Source: SIG622 sp045604705
Lineage (GTDB): Bacteria > Bacillota > Clostridia > Oscillospirales > CAG-382
Direction of reading: 5' to 3'
DNA: 64,000 nucleotides
Assembly (NCBI GenBank): GCA_045604705.1
Contig: JAZUOO010000068.1
Location: 1-64,000, forward strand
The notes beneath the pieces are model-generated. The model had not been told where the DNA came from and ran no database searches. It saw only the letters and a program-made list of their open reading frames with translations. A program made the position numbers and the translations under genes. Positions 1 through 7,731 of the stretch are shown here, piece after piece. Position 1 is the stretch's first letter, and every line of letters starts with the position of its first letter.

Positions 1-1
1 T

Positions 2-727
2 TCAATGATATCTTATTATAGTGCTTCTAATCAAACAAACAATTCTGATTTTACAGGAACTTTTTATATTTATCCCAACAATTATGATTTGAATTCTCAA
101 ATATCTTTTATAAAAAAAGAAGGAGATAGTTCCAACATTGAAACATATAAAATGGTAGCATTAATGAATAGTTTGGAAGGACTAGATTTTACTAATTATA
201 TTTTTAAAACATATTTAAATGACAAAAACGTATCACTATTAGATTTCGGATTTAATGTTCCAGCTACAGGTTATACCCCTGTTGATTTTGGAAACCCAAC
301 TACAGATAATTCAAACAATTACCAGCCAGGCAGTACTTATCAGCCTTCAAACACATATCAAAGTGGTAACAGCTATTCAACAAATACAAAGATAACTTTT
401 TCTTCCTTCCCTTTATATCTATACGCCGATGATGGTACAGGAACTTTTTTAGGTGAAATAAGCTCAAATAAATATGCAACCGATAGCATTTCTAATGAAT
501 ATGGAAAATACGGAAGTAAATACCAAACGAAAAGTATTTTTAACCAATATGGCACTTATGGAAGTAAATACAGTCAATACAGTGTATTTAATGAATATGC
601 TACACATCCACCTAAAATTTTAGATAAAAACGGAAAAATTGTTGGATACTTAACCGCAAACAAGTACATAAAAGATGCTATATCATACGAAGAAATGATG
701 GTTTTATTGAAGAACTTTAATAAATAA
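2..727 (+). CDS. Partial protein with YGSKY tandem repeats (5' end outside window)
   Basis: The frame is open to the left edge, so this is probably the C-terminal part of a longer protein; the ATG at 5 leaves no room for a visible ribosome binding site. Numbering from that ATG, about residues 100-130 form a Gln/Asn/Ser/Thr-rich linker (GSTYQPSNTYQSGNSY) of the kind seen in surface proteins. From about residue 150 there are repeated Tyr/Gly/Ser units (SNEYGKYGSKY, FNQYGTYGSKY, FNEYATHPP) closed by GYLTANKY. I recognise this repeat as recurring in Firmicutes proteins without a known function. A strong terminator follows. Function is not assigned; an extracytoplasmic location is inferred only from composition. 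Confidence 0.7.
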   Translation, partial: SMISYYSASNQTNNSDFTGTFYIYPNNYDLNSQISFIKKEGDSSNIETYKMVALMNSLEGLDFTNYIFKTYLNDKNVSLLDFGFNVPATGYTPVDFGNPTTDNSNNYQPGSTYQPSNTYQSGNSYSTNTKITFSSFPLYLYADDGTGTFLGEISSNKYATDSISNEYGKYGSKYQTKSIFNQYGTYGSKYSQYSVFNEYATHPPKILDKNGKIVGYLTANKYIKDAISYEEMMVLLKNFNK

Positions 728-808
728 AATAACAAGAGCAATGGAAGTAATATAATTTCGATAAAAAGTATATTCTAAATTAACCTCAATTAACAACAAA
801 ATAATAAT

Positions 809-851
809 AAGGAAACAACTGTCTACGAAAGTAAGGCAGTTGTTTCCTTTT
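809..851 (+). terminator. Rho-independent terminator after the YGSKY gene
   Basis: A 13-bp perfect stem (AAGGAAACAACTG at 809-821 with its complement at 837-849) encloses a 15-nt loop and runs into TTTT. The stem begins AAGG, so it could also work on the other strand. Confidence 0.85.
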
Positions 852-998
852 CCCCCTAAAGCCAAACAATCAAAGCAAGAGTCAAAAAAAGTAACCACTA
901 CTCCCCTGCCAAACTGACACCAATCGTCCCCAAAAATACTAACAAATAATTAGAGCGTAAAAAATGCGCAACAATAAAATATAAAGGGGGCAGAAACA

Positions 999-1115
999 AT
1001 GCAAAAAAGACGAATCTGCACATTCGCAGATAAATCTCATAAGGATGTAGACTTGACCATTTTCTCTCAAATAATCATAGATAAAATCAATACTAACCAC
1101 ATACCTCTCACATAG
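999..1115 (+). CDS. Candidate 38-residue small ORF
   Basis: The ATG at 999 is preceded by AAAGGGGG with about 8 nt spacing, and the frame runs 38 codons to TAG at 1113-1115. The peptide starts MQKRRICTFADKSHKDVD and ends IIDKINTNHIPLT; it is polar with no membrane segment. I do not recognise it. It lies in a gene-poor accessory stretch between terminators, so it may be a small gene of a former mobile element or a chance frame. The good ribosome binding site is the only real support. Confidence 0.3.
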   Translation: MQKRRICTFADKSHKDVDLTIFSQIIIDKINTNHIPLT

Positions 1116-1177
1116 ATTGAAATGAAATCATATCATATTACATTAAATTCGAAAACAATCATAGTGAAATAGATACT

Positions 1178-1211
1178 CCCACACAGCTCTAAACAGTTGT
1201 GTGGGATTTTT
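1178..1211 (+). terminator. Rho-independent terminator
   Basis: An 8-bp stem (CCCACACA at 1178-1185, TGTGTGGG at 1198-1205) is followed by ATTTTT. It may end transcription of the small ORF at 999-1115. Confidence 0.7.
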
Positions 1212-1373
1212 GTCGTCAAAATGTCGTCATAAGGTTTACTCTTGCCGTCATCCTGCCGTCACAGCAAGACAAGGAAGACTCACAAAGGTACGTAGTAAGG
1301 AGCTCAAGGAAAGAAAGACCATCGGGCTTCTCTACAGATGGACAGTAGTAGGCTTCGCAAAGAATCATTTAAG

Positions 1374-1399
1374 ATGAGGGCTCACCCCTCATTTTTTTT
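1374..1399 (+). terminator. Rho-independent terminator
   Basis: A 7-bp GC-rich stem (ATGAGGG at 1374-1380, CCCTCAT at 1386-1392) is followed by eight T. No intact gene ends just upstream. The plus frame ending at a TGA inside this stem is open for about 50 codons with a protein-like composition (for example KELKERKTIGLLYRWTVVGF), so a gene remnant may precede it. Confidence 0.75.
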
Positions 1400-1776
1400 A
1401 GGAATTTGGGAATTTGATGCAAGAGTCTTTGATGCACTTGCATTTTTGAGTCTTTATGATCTCCCTTGATGATTCCCTGTTTTTCGCGGAACTCCCTTTT
1501 TGATGTGCTTTAGGGGAATTTAGAGGCTGTTTGAGGAAGCTTTATTGCGTGGCTTGATTCTCCCGACGACCTATGGCGACGACCTCACAGAGCTTTTTTG
1601 AGCAGAAAATCGCATTCGTGGGGCTTATGCCGCCAAAATGACGGCAAAATAGATTTAATTACTTTGCATTAGTTTTTACTAATTTGCACTACTTTACAAG
1701 TCGATGCAAGTGGTCGGAAGGCAAAGAGAAGACCCTTGTATCGCCGTTTTATGGGCACATACAAGGGTTTGACTCT
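1400..1776. other. Gene-free block with a recurrent-looking non-coding segment
   Basis: No convincing gene is seen. The minus strand of 1585-1653 reads SFWRHKPHECDFLLKKAL before a stop. I recall this string from spurious small ORFs in many gut Firmicutes genomes, which would make it a widespread non-coding sequence; this is memory, not a search. A 9-bp inverted repeat (ACCCTTGTA at 1732-1740, TACAAGGGT at 1760-1768) lies immediately downstream of the tRNA pair and may terminate it. The position next to tRNA genes is where integrated elements often end. Confidence 0.4.
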
Positions 1777-1854
<78 letters not shown>

Positions 1855-1895
1855 ATATTAGGTTTAGTTTGAGCTTGCTTCCGTTTTCCAAGAAT

Positions 1896-1984
1896 TGGTG
1901 CCGGAAACCGGGCTCGAACCGGTACGGGATGTTAGTCCCACGGGATTTTAAGTCCCGGGCGTCTGCCAATTTCGCCACTCCGGC
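1896..1984 (-). tRNA. tRNA-Leu (TAA)
   Basis: An 89-nt class II tRNA with encoded CCA. The acceptor GCCGGAG pairs with TTCCGGC, the anticodon loop is CTTAAAA (TAA, reading UUA), and a long variable arm and a TTCGAGC T-loop are present. It is first in a two-tRNA transcript with tRNA-fMet, 41 nt apart, behind a consensus promoter. Confidence 0.95.
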
Positions 1985-2024
1985 GCAAACTCTTCGAGAT
2001 GCAATCTAACTCGAATGCTTGACT

Positions 2025-2053
2025 ATTATACCACACTTTTTATTGCTTGTCAA
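2025..2053 (-). promoter_or_regulatory. Sigma-A promoter of the tRNA-Leu/tRNA-fMet transcript
   Basis: Minus strand: TTGACA (2048-2053), 17-bp spacer, TATAAT (2025-2030), about 40 bp upstream of tRNA-Leu. Both boxes are full consensus. Confidence 0.9.
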
Positions 2054-2193
2054 GTCTTTTTGTTGTTTTTTTTAATTTCTTTTGTATTTTTGTTTTTATG
2101 AACATTCTTGTTTATATATTATGCGGATATTTCACAAAATATGCATATTAATATTAGAGTTTAAAATTTATAAGTGATGGTTATTTAATTTGA

Positions 2194-2343
2194 TTCAGTA
2201 ACGAAGTGATATATAAAAGTAGGGGCAACAAAATCAGCAAAGAGGGTGCCTACGGAATCGAGGAAAAGACAATCTTCATTATTTTCTTGTCAGAAACCTT
2301 CTCAAACCATATTCGAAAGTATTTCAAGGCTTACCAATATTAG
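2194..2343 (+). pseudogene. Possible remnant of a YitT/DUF2179-like C-terminus
   Basis: A 49-codon open stretch between a TGA at 2191 and the TAG at 2341 reads, in part, KEGAYGIEEKTIFIIFLSET. It resembles the C-terminal DUF2179 domain of YitT-family membrane proteins (G-x-G-A-Y-x-x-x-E-K pattern followed by a hydrophobic strand). No start, ribosome binding site or membrane part is present. Imperfect inverted repeats (TACGGAATCGAGGAA at 2251-2265, TTCCTCGACCGTA at 2371-2383) overlap its end. I see nothing else in 2054-2477. Confidence 0.25.
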
Positions 2344-2477
2344 TTTTTTACCCTATTTCTACTTTGTAAATTCCTCGACCGTATAGCTTCCCAACATTAC
2401 AACCTCATCATCTTAACTACCTGCTGTATGCAGTGTTAGAATTACGGTATCCATTGTATAAAATTCATGTTCTTTTT

Positions 2478-3779
2478 TTATATACTTTTATAAGAGTAAT
2501 TTTTTGAATTTGCACATACTGTCATAACAAGTGCAAGAGAACCGTACATACAAATTAAAGAGGAAGCTCCATAACTCACAAGCGGAAGAGTAATGCCAAC
2601 AACAGGAGAAATCCCGAGAGCCATACCTATATTGATTACAAATTGAAAGATAAACATTCCTGCAGTACCACAGCAGATATATACACCCGCATAATCTCTT
2701 GCTTTGCCTGTTATTGTAATTATTCTTGTTACAAGCAACACATATAAAACAATAAGTACGGCACATCCTACAAACCCGAGCTCTTGACCGATAACAGCAA
2801 ATACCATGTCTGTATGCTGTGCAAAAAGAGCTCCCGGACGCTGAATTGTTTCACCGGCAAGATACCCCTGACCGAAAAGTCCACCCGAGGCAATGGCGTT
2901 TCTGCTCCTTATAACCTGGTGTCCGTACCCTTGCGGATCAAGTTCAGGATTAAAGCCGATGAGGACTCTCTTTTTACGGAACTCGCCGAGGTTTTCCCAG
3001 ATAAGCGGAAAAATAGCAATTCCTGCCGTAAGGCATCCTATTATATAACGCAGATTTATCCTTGCGCAGAAGAGCATTGTAATAAAAATAACAATAAAAA
3101 CAAGTGTATTCCCCCAGTCCTTTTCGGCAAGCACAAGCCCTATTACAGAGGCACCGTGTAAAAGCACTCCGAAAAGTGCGGGAATTGTGTTAATCCTCTC
3201 CCTCGCCCTTTCAAGATGGGCAGAAAGAGAAAGAATAAACAGCACCTTGGAAAACTCCGCAGGTTGAATACTTGTAAACCCAAGATTAATCCAGCTTTTA
3301 TTTTCTTCGCCCGTTGGGCTGTAGCCGAATATCAGCGTTATAATAAGTAAAAGGACGTTTGCAGCAAGTATCCATTTCCACCTGCCGAGAATACTGCCGA
3401 GGTCAATCACGGGAAGCACAATTATTGCAAAAATACCCACAACAAAGCACGCCGTCTGCAGAAAATCAATTCTCCTGTGATAGGGGTCAGTCATAGAGCC
3501 GCTATGTACCGCAAGTACTCCAATAATACCCATAAGAATTACAAGCAACAGAAACGGAAAATCAAGCTTCCGTAAATGACTGACAAGCGTTTTCTTCAAA
3601 AGATGCCAGAAGCCGGATGCACCACCTGTATTCACATTCAAGGGCTTGGGTGCAGGTACTGGCGCAAAGGTACGTCTTGCCTTAAGATGCTTGCTTCTCT
3701 GAGCTTGCATATGAAAGGAGGTACTTATGTTTCCGTAAAGGACACGGCTTCTTCTTTCTGCCTCAATCGGTGACATCAC
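2478..3779 (-). CDS. rodA: RodA/FtsW/SpoVE-family (SEDS) peptidoglycan glycosyltransferase
   Basis: SEDS proteins polymerise lipid II into glycan strands in the cytoplasmic membrane with a class B PBP. Visible signatures are QPAEFSKVLFI, the acidic AEKDWGNTLVF segment that contains the putative catalytic Asp, PQGYGHQVIRSRNAI, and VSYGASSLI near the C-terminus; about ten membrane segments follow a basic cytoplasmic tail of roughly 75 residues. The closest fit is RodA. The coordinates use the GTG at 3779 (an ATG follows directly), but no good Shine-Dalgarno lies there. The frame stays open upstream for 51 further codons to ACG at 3930-3932, six nucleotides from AAAGGAG, so the true start may be there. 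Monocistronic. Confidence 0.9.
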   Translation of the reverse strand: MMSPIEAERRSRVLYGNISTSFHMQAQRSKHLKARRTFAPVPAPKPLNVNTGGASGFWHLLKKTLVSHLRKLDFPFLLLVILMGIIGVLAVHSGSMTDPYHRRIDFLQTACFVVGIFAIIVLPVIDLGSILGRWKWILAANVLLLIITLIFGYSPTGEENKSWINLGFTSIQPAEFSKVLFILSLSAHLERARERINTIPALFGVLLHGASVIGLVLAEKDWGNTLVFIVIFITMLFCARINLRYIIGCLTAGIAIFPLIWENLGEFRKKRVLIGFNPELDPQGYGHQVIRSRNAIASGGLFGQGYLAGETIQRPGALFAQHTDMVFAVIGQELGFVGCAVLIVLYVLLVTRIITITGKARDYAGVYICCGTAGMFIFQFVINIGMALGISPVVGITLPLVSYGASSLICMYGSLALVMTVCANSKNYSYKSI

Positions 3780-3996
3780 TCTTTTCTGACGGTCAGTTTT
3801 ATAATCCTTTTTTGTTGATTTACTTATCTTTTGGGGTGAGAGCGGCTTTGCTTTACGTCCTTGCCCGGGATTTTGTGTTACCGAGCCGGAAGAAAGCCGG
3901 TACCCTGTTTGCCTTTTCTTATCTTCCGTCGTCAGTCACTCCTTTTATAATTTATTTGTATTTCATTTATATAAAAATTACTGTTTTCTTTTTTTG

Positions 3997-4025
3997 ATTA
4001 TATCACAATAAGAGTGAATTGTAAA
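3997..4025 (-). promoter_or_regulatory. Probable promoter of rodA
   Basis: Minus strand: TTTACA (4020-4025), 17-bp spacer, TATAAT (3997-4002). It would give a 5' leader of about 60 nt to the ACG at 3932, or about 210 nt to the GTG at 3779. Confidence 0.6.
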
Positions 4026-4073
4026 TAGTATTTTTAGGTTTTTGAAAAATTACTGCGAATTTACAAAAAAATG

Positions 4074-4102
4074 TGGAAATTAAAACTGCAGTACCTTATA
4101 AT
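4074..4102 (+). promoter_or_regulatory. Probable promoter of the membrane-anchored protein gene
   Basis: TGGAAA (4074-4079), 17-bp spacer, TATAAT (4097-4102), about 30 bp upstream of the ATG at 4133. Confidence 0.5.
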
Positions 4103-4132
4103 GCTTATATAATTTATTCGAAAAGGATCACG

Positions 4133-4750
4133 ATGATGAATCAGAGAAGCACAAAAAAATCACTTATCGGAACTGTACTTACCGCACTTTTTTTTGCGGT
4201 GTTCATTTTTATTATGAGCTCGTTTATTTTTAACTCATGCAGAATGTCAGACCATGAAATAGCAGATGATGTTATTTTTGATGATGTGACAATAAAAGCC
4301 TACAATGATGCAAAGGACAGTTTTACAGTTCTGATGTACGATATAGAAAAACGGTTTGAGGCTGTTGAAGCAAACAAACTACTTCAGCTGAAATACTTTT
4401 ACTATATTCCCGAAGCACGACAGATGCAACTCACAATAAAGTATAATACAAGCTATGCACCCGCACCAACAGAGGAAAGTTTGCCCTTTGAGATAATCCT
4501 TAAAGAGCATACGGGCGAGATAAAGAACGACTTCTTCTATGCATCTGCCGAGAAGGACGGCTACGGTTATATCAGAATCGCGTGGAACGATGTTGAATTC
4601 ACAAAGGAAAGTGAATATACTCTCCACATAAATCAGGAAAAGGACGGAAAAACGATAAACCGCGGCTCGTTCCTTATGCAGAAGCCAACAACGGCATATA
4701 CTGAAATGAAACTGACAAAGAAAAACGCACCATATATATTTGGCAAATAG
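4133..4750 (+). CDS. Membrane-anchored protein of unknown function
   Basis: 205 residues. The start is the ATG at 4133 behind AAAAGGA; a second ATG follows directly. The N-terminus is basic and carries one membrane segment (LIGTVLTALFFAVFIFIMSS, about residues 11-36) ending near a Cys. The rest is a soluble alpha/beta-looking extracytoplasmic domain with many aromatic residues (QLKYFYYIPEARQMQLTIKY) and no catalytic motif I can name. It stands alone between rodA (divergent) and a decayed ORF. I do not recognise the family; a single-pass envelope protein is the most that can be said. Confidence 0.7.
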   Translation: MMNQRSTKKSLIGTVLTALFFAVFIFIMSSFIFNSCRMSDHEIADDVIFDDVTIKAYNDAKDSFTVLMYDIEKRFEAVEANKLLQLKYFYYIPEARQMQLTIKYNTSYAPAPTEESLPFEIILKEHTGEIKNDFFYASAEKDGYGYIRIAWNDVEFTKESEYTLHINQEKDGKTINRGSFLMQKPTTAYTEMKLTKKNAPYIFGK

Positions 4751-4768
4751 GTATAGCGAGGTTTTAAC

Positions 4769-5007
4769 GTGACAAAAGTCACACTGCTAGAAGAGTCAAT
4801 AAGAATGGGCTACAGGAAAATTGTTTGAAAGTGCCGAGGTGTACTGTTAACGAGAATGAATTTGAAATTGACAATACAACTCTGTTTAATATTTATTTCG
4901 CAAATTCTAGACATATTATAAAAACTTCCGTTTTCCCCATTCCCGACAGTGAATAATGGTTTGAAAAGGTGTACGTTAGTTATTACAAATTAGATATAAT
5001 CTTTTGA
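4769..5007 (+). pseudogene. Decayed ORF fragment
   Basis: Two protein-like segments in different frames lie end to end. Starting at GTG 4769 is TKVTLLEESIRMGYRKIV, then TGA. From TTG 4825, one frame away, is KVPRCTVNENEFEIDNTTLF, continuing through ANSRHIIKTSVFPIPDSE to TAA at 4954, then WFEKVYVSYYKLDIIF to TGA at 5005. A frameshift plus an internal stop in an otherwise codon-like stretch suggests a dead gene. No family is recognised. Confidence 0.3.
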
Positions 5008-5014
5008 ATAAAAC

Positions 5015-5047
5015 AAACCTCGGACGGCAAAATGCTATCCGGGGTTT
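5015..5047 (-). terminator. Terminator of the RluA-family gene
   Basis: A 10-bp stem (AAACCTCGGA at 5015-5024, TCCGGGGTTT at 5038-5047, one G-T pair), followed on the minus strand by a T-rich run. Confidence 0.7.
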
Positions 5048-5051
5048 ACTG

Positions 5052-6086
5052 TTATTTGAATTTTTTCATAAAATCCGCACCCTTACCACAGAAGCTTTTT
5101 CCGTCAAGATAGAAAAGAATTCCCGAATCTGTCTTAAAGTTAAATTTTAAACTGTAGGCGTAAAGATGTTGAAAATTATCACCGTAACGCTTCCCGTGGC
5201 TTATTCCGTACTTGCCGTCGCCGACAAGAGGTGTGCCGATATATGCCATGTGCGCCCTTATCTGATGTGTCCTACCGGTTATGAGTTCAACGGAAACAAG
5301 GGCGTTTTCCTTTGCTGTTTTTTCTGTCTTGTACTTTGTTATAACCGTCTTTATATCATCGTCATATTTAATATGCAGTGCGCGTTTTGCGTCCTGAACG
5401 GTATCAAAAATATATACACGATTCTGCTTTTTATCCTTGTAATGAAAATGCTTCAGGGTAGCTGATTTCGGATTTGGTATACCGACGGTTTCACAGTAAT
5501 AGGTCTTGGTGATTTCCCTGTTCTTGATTTTTTTGTTCATTATGCGGAGTGACTCAGAATTTTTAGCACAGATTATAAGTCCTCCCGTATTTCTGTCAAG
5601 CCTGTGACAAAGACTAGGTGTAAAGCTTTGCTCGACTTCCGGGTTGTATTCCCCTTTTTTATAAAGATAGCCTATAACTCGGTCAATGAGATATGTTCCC
5701 TGCTTTTTGTCATCCTCGTCCGGCTCGCCCGAATGAACGGTTTCACCCTGCGGCTTGTCTATAATAATTATATTTTCATCCTCAAAGACTATTTCGTCTA
5801 TCGTAAGATTGTACTTAAACTCGGCGTATTTAAGAGAATCATTTTTCATAATATCCGCATTCGGGAAAAACTCATCACTGATATAAAGTGTTATTTCATC
5901 GCCCTCAAAAAGCACTGTCTCAGCAGTGGCTTTTACTCCGTTTACCTTAAAGCTCTTTAGTCTGAAATATTTATAAAGAAGATTTCTTGGTATATTTACC
6001 AGAGTTTTGGTCAAAAATTTATCAAGACGCTGTCCCGCATCGTTTTTGTTTACGTAAAGCTTTCTTATTTCATCAAGTCCTGTCAT
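5052..6086 (-). CDS. RluA-family 23S rRNA/tRNA pseudouridine synthase
   Basis: 344 residues. It isomerises uridine to pseudouridine in structured RNA. Residues about 12-75 form an S4 RNA-binding domain (DAGQRLDKFLTKTL, KVNGVKA). The catalytic domain has the family motif CHRLDRNTGGLIICAK, whose Asp is the nucleophile, and the C-terminal LITGRTHQIRAHMAYIG. The specificity (RluC-like or RluD-like) cannot be read. The ATG at 6086 has no Shine-Dalgarno; a TTGAAA-17-TATACT promoter lies so close that the mRNA leader would be about 10 nt. Divergent from the YihY gene. Confidence 0.9.
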   Translation of the reverse strand: MTGLDEIRKLYVNKNDAGQRLDKFLTKTLVNIPRNLLYKYFRLKSFKVNGVKATAETVLFEGDEITLYISDEFFPNADIMKNDSLKYAEFKYNLTIDEIVFEDENIIIIDKPQGETVHSGEPDEDDKKQGTYLIDRVIGYLYKKGEYNPEVEQSFTPSLCHRLDRNTGGLIICAKNSESLRIMNKKIKNREITKTYYCETVGIPNPKSATLKHFHYKDKKQNRVYIFDTVQDAKRALHIKYDDDIKTVITKYKTEKTAKENALVSVELITGRTHQIRAHMAYIGTPLVGDGKYGISHGKRYGDNFQHLYAYSLKFNFKTDSGILFYLDGKSFCGKGADFMKKFK

Positions 6087-6101
6087 TTTTTGATTTTTTT
6101 A

Positions 6102-6130
6102 AGTATAACATATTATATCCGTTATTTCAA
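6102..6130 (-). promoter_or_regulatory. Promoter giving a very short leader to the RluA-family gene
   Basis: Minus strand: TTGAAA (6125-6130), 17-bp spacer, TATACT (6102-6107). The expected start of transcription is near 6095, about 9 nt before the ATG at 6086. Confidence 0.55.
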
Positions 6131-6175
6131 GTGTTTTTTTTGAAATTAACCTGCATTACTTTTTTGGAGGTAATC

Positions 6176-6970
6176 TTGAAAGAAATATATTATATGATCC
6201 GTAAGGGTGTTTTTTTATATATGGATAAGGGTATCGCCGGACTGTCGGCACAGCTTTCATATTATATGCTGTTTACATTTTTCCCTATACTACTCTTTGC
6301 AAACGGAGTTCTAGGGAAACTGTTACCCGAAAACTTCAAGCTACCGCTGTCAAATGTTATTCCCGAGCCTGTAAGAGATTTTGCACAAAGCTATATTTCA
6401 GAAACAGCAGACACAAACAGTGCAAGGCTTATGTTTCTCGGTGTTGTTCTTACTCTCTATTCACTGACCCGTTATATACGCTACTTCAGGAAGAGCCTTA
6501 GAAGGATATACGGCAAGGGCAGGAAATTACCCTTTGTGCATGATTGGATAATATCCTTTTTGTTTTCCATAAGTATGCTCTTACTCTTTTATCTTGCCGT
6601 ATTCTCGGTTTTTGTCACGGATACGGTATTGGCGGCTTTAGGCCTTTCTTTCTTTGTCGGAAGCATATGGTATGTTCTGAGATTCTTTATTATTGCGCTG
6701 TTTGCTTTTTTTGTTATATGTGCACTTCATTACATTGAATGCGGTACAGGCGAGAAATTTCAGGATTTTGCGGCAGGCTCACTTTGTGCTGTTGGATTTT
6801 GGACCGTGGTATCGGCGATATTCTCTTATTATGCCGGTGAAATTGCAGATTATTCCGTTATATACGGCTCGATTGGAAGTGTAATCATGTTGCTTTTGTG
6901 GTTGAATCTGACAAATACAATTCTTTTAATGAGCAGCGTTGTAAATATATGTTTAAATAATAATACTTGA
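6176..6970 (+). CDS. YihY/BrkB-family membrane protein
   Basis: 264 residues from a TTG start at 6176, five nucleotides after GGAGG; an ATG at 6194 is the alternative. The N-terminal GLSAQLSYYMLFTFFPILLF and the later SLTRYIRYFRKSLRRIYG are typical of the YihY/UPF0761 (BrkB) family. About six membrane segments can be seen, ending MLLLLWLNLTNTILLMSS. The family is widespread; a transport role is suggested by homology only and the substrate is unknown. Transcribed away from the RluA-family gene. Confidence 0.85.
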   Translation: MKEIYYMIRKGVFLYMDKGIAGLSAQLSYYMLFTFFPILLFANGVLGKLLPENFKLPLSNVIPEPVRDFAQSYISETADTNSARLMFLGVVLTLYSLTRYIRYFRKSLRRIYGKGRKLPFVHDWIISFLFSISMLLLFYLAVFSVFVTDTVLAALGLSFFVGSIWYVLRFFIIALFAFFVICALHYIECGTGEKFQDFAAGSLCAVGFWTVVSAIFSYYAGEIADYSVIYGSIGSVIMLLLWLNLTNTILLMSSVVNICLNNNT

Positions 6971-6995
6971 AATATAGGAAATTTGAGTGTATAAT
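6967..6995 (+). promoter_or_regulatory. Promoter of the YwlG-like gene, overlapping the yihY stop
   Basis: TTGAAA (6967-6972), 17-bp spacer, TATAAT (6990-6995). The -35 box contains the TGA stop of the upstream gene. Confidence 0.75.
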
Positions 6996-7021
6996 GATTA
7001 AAAAAATATGGAGTGATAAAA

Positions 7022-7573
7022 ATGCTTGAAAGAATAAAAAATGATTTACGAACCATACTTGAAGAATTATATGTTGCTGCAAAGCCTGAGGAATACAGTA
7101 TCTTTGTTGTGGGCTGCAGTACAAGCGAGGTCATCGGAAAGAAAATAGGCACCGGCGGAAGCGAGGATACCGCAAAGGTGATATGCGATACAATCCTTAA
7201 CTTCTGCAAAGAGAAAAAGTTGTTTCTTGCGGCACAGTGCTGCGAGCATCTGAACAGAGCTCTTGTTGTTGAAAAGGAATGTGCAAAAATGTACGGTCTT
7301 ACAAGGGTAAACGCCGTTCCCCATGCCCATGCGGGAGGTGCTTTCGGTACTGCAGTATATAATAGCATGAAAGAGCCCTACCTTGTTGAAAATGTCAGTG
7401 CAGATATGGGAGTTGATATTGGCAACACTCTTATCGGAATGCATATAAGACCTGTTTGTGTTCCGGTGAGAGTTAGTGTTAAGACCATTGGTGAGGCACA
7501 TCTGACTCTTGCACGTTCAAGATGCAAGTATGTCGGTGGAGAAAGAGCTCACTATAACGTAGAGCTTGGTTGA
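7022..7573 (+). CDS. TIGR01440/DUF436 family protein (YwlG-like)
   Basis: 183 residues. The ATG at 7022 is eight nucleotides after GGAG and is preferred to the in-frame GTG at 7013. Conserved features are VVGCSTSEVIGKKIG, AAQCCEHLNRALVVE, and NAVPHAHAGGAFGTA with the later ADMGVDIGNTLIGMH. This family is common in Firmicutes (B. subtilis YwlG) and its biochemical role is not established. It has its own promoter inside the end of the preceding gene and is followed by a hairpin at 7699-7731. Confidence 0.85.
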   Translation: MLERIKNDLRTILEELYVAAKPEEYSIFVVGCSTSEVIGKKIGTGGSEDTAKVICDTILNFCKEKKLFLAAQCCEHLNRALVVEKECAKMYGLTRVNAVPHAHAGGAFGTAVYNSMKEPYLVENVSADMGVDIGNTLIGMHIRPVCVPVRVSVKTIGEAHLTLARSRCKYVGGERAHYNVELG

Positions 7574-7698
7574 TAAAGCGAAGTAGTATTTATGGGTAAC
7601 AAATGCGGAGCGATACCGGATTTGAGGATTATTGCATACCTGATTTTAATATAATACATATTTTAAATTTATTTTGTTATCTGAATGCTATAAACAAC

Positions 7699-7731
7699 CC
7701 CGACTTAGAAGTTAAACTTTACTAAGTCGGG
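7699..7731. terminator. Inverted repeat between convergent genes
   Basis: A perfect 10-bp stem (CCCGACTTAG at 7699-7708, CTAAGTCGGG at 7722-7731) with weak T runs on either side. A second small hairpin, GGGTGC-TTTT-GCACCC at 7805-7820, follows the end of the pnuC-like gene. Confidence 0.5.

Noticed and set aside
3711..3733. Strong plus-strand ribosome binding site (AAAGGAGGTACTTATG) antisense to the rodA N-terminus
   Set aside because: The frame it opens has only three codons before TAA, so it is a chance match.
3780..3935. G+C-rich leader of rodA with GGCAAAC and GGACGTAAAGC, recalling a c-di-GMP-I riboswitch
   Set aside because: The conserved blocks are in the wrong order and spacing, and the stretch is an open coding frame continuous with rodA, which explains its composition better.
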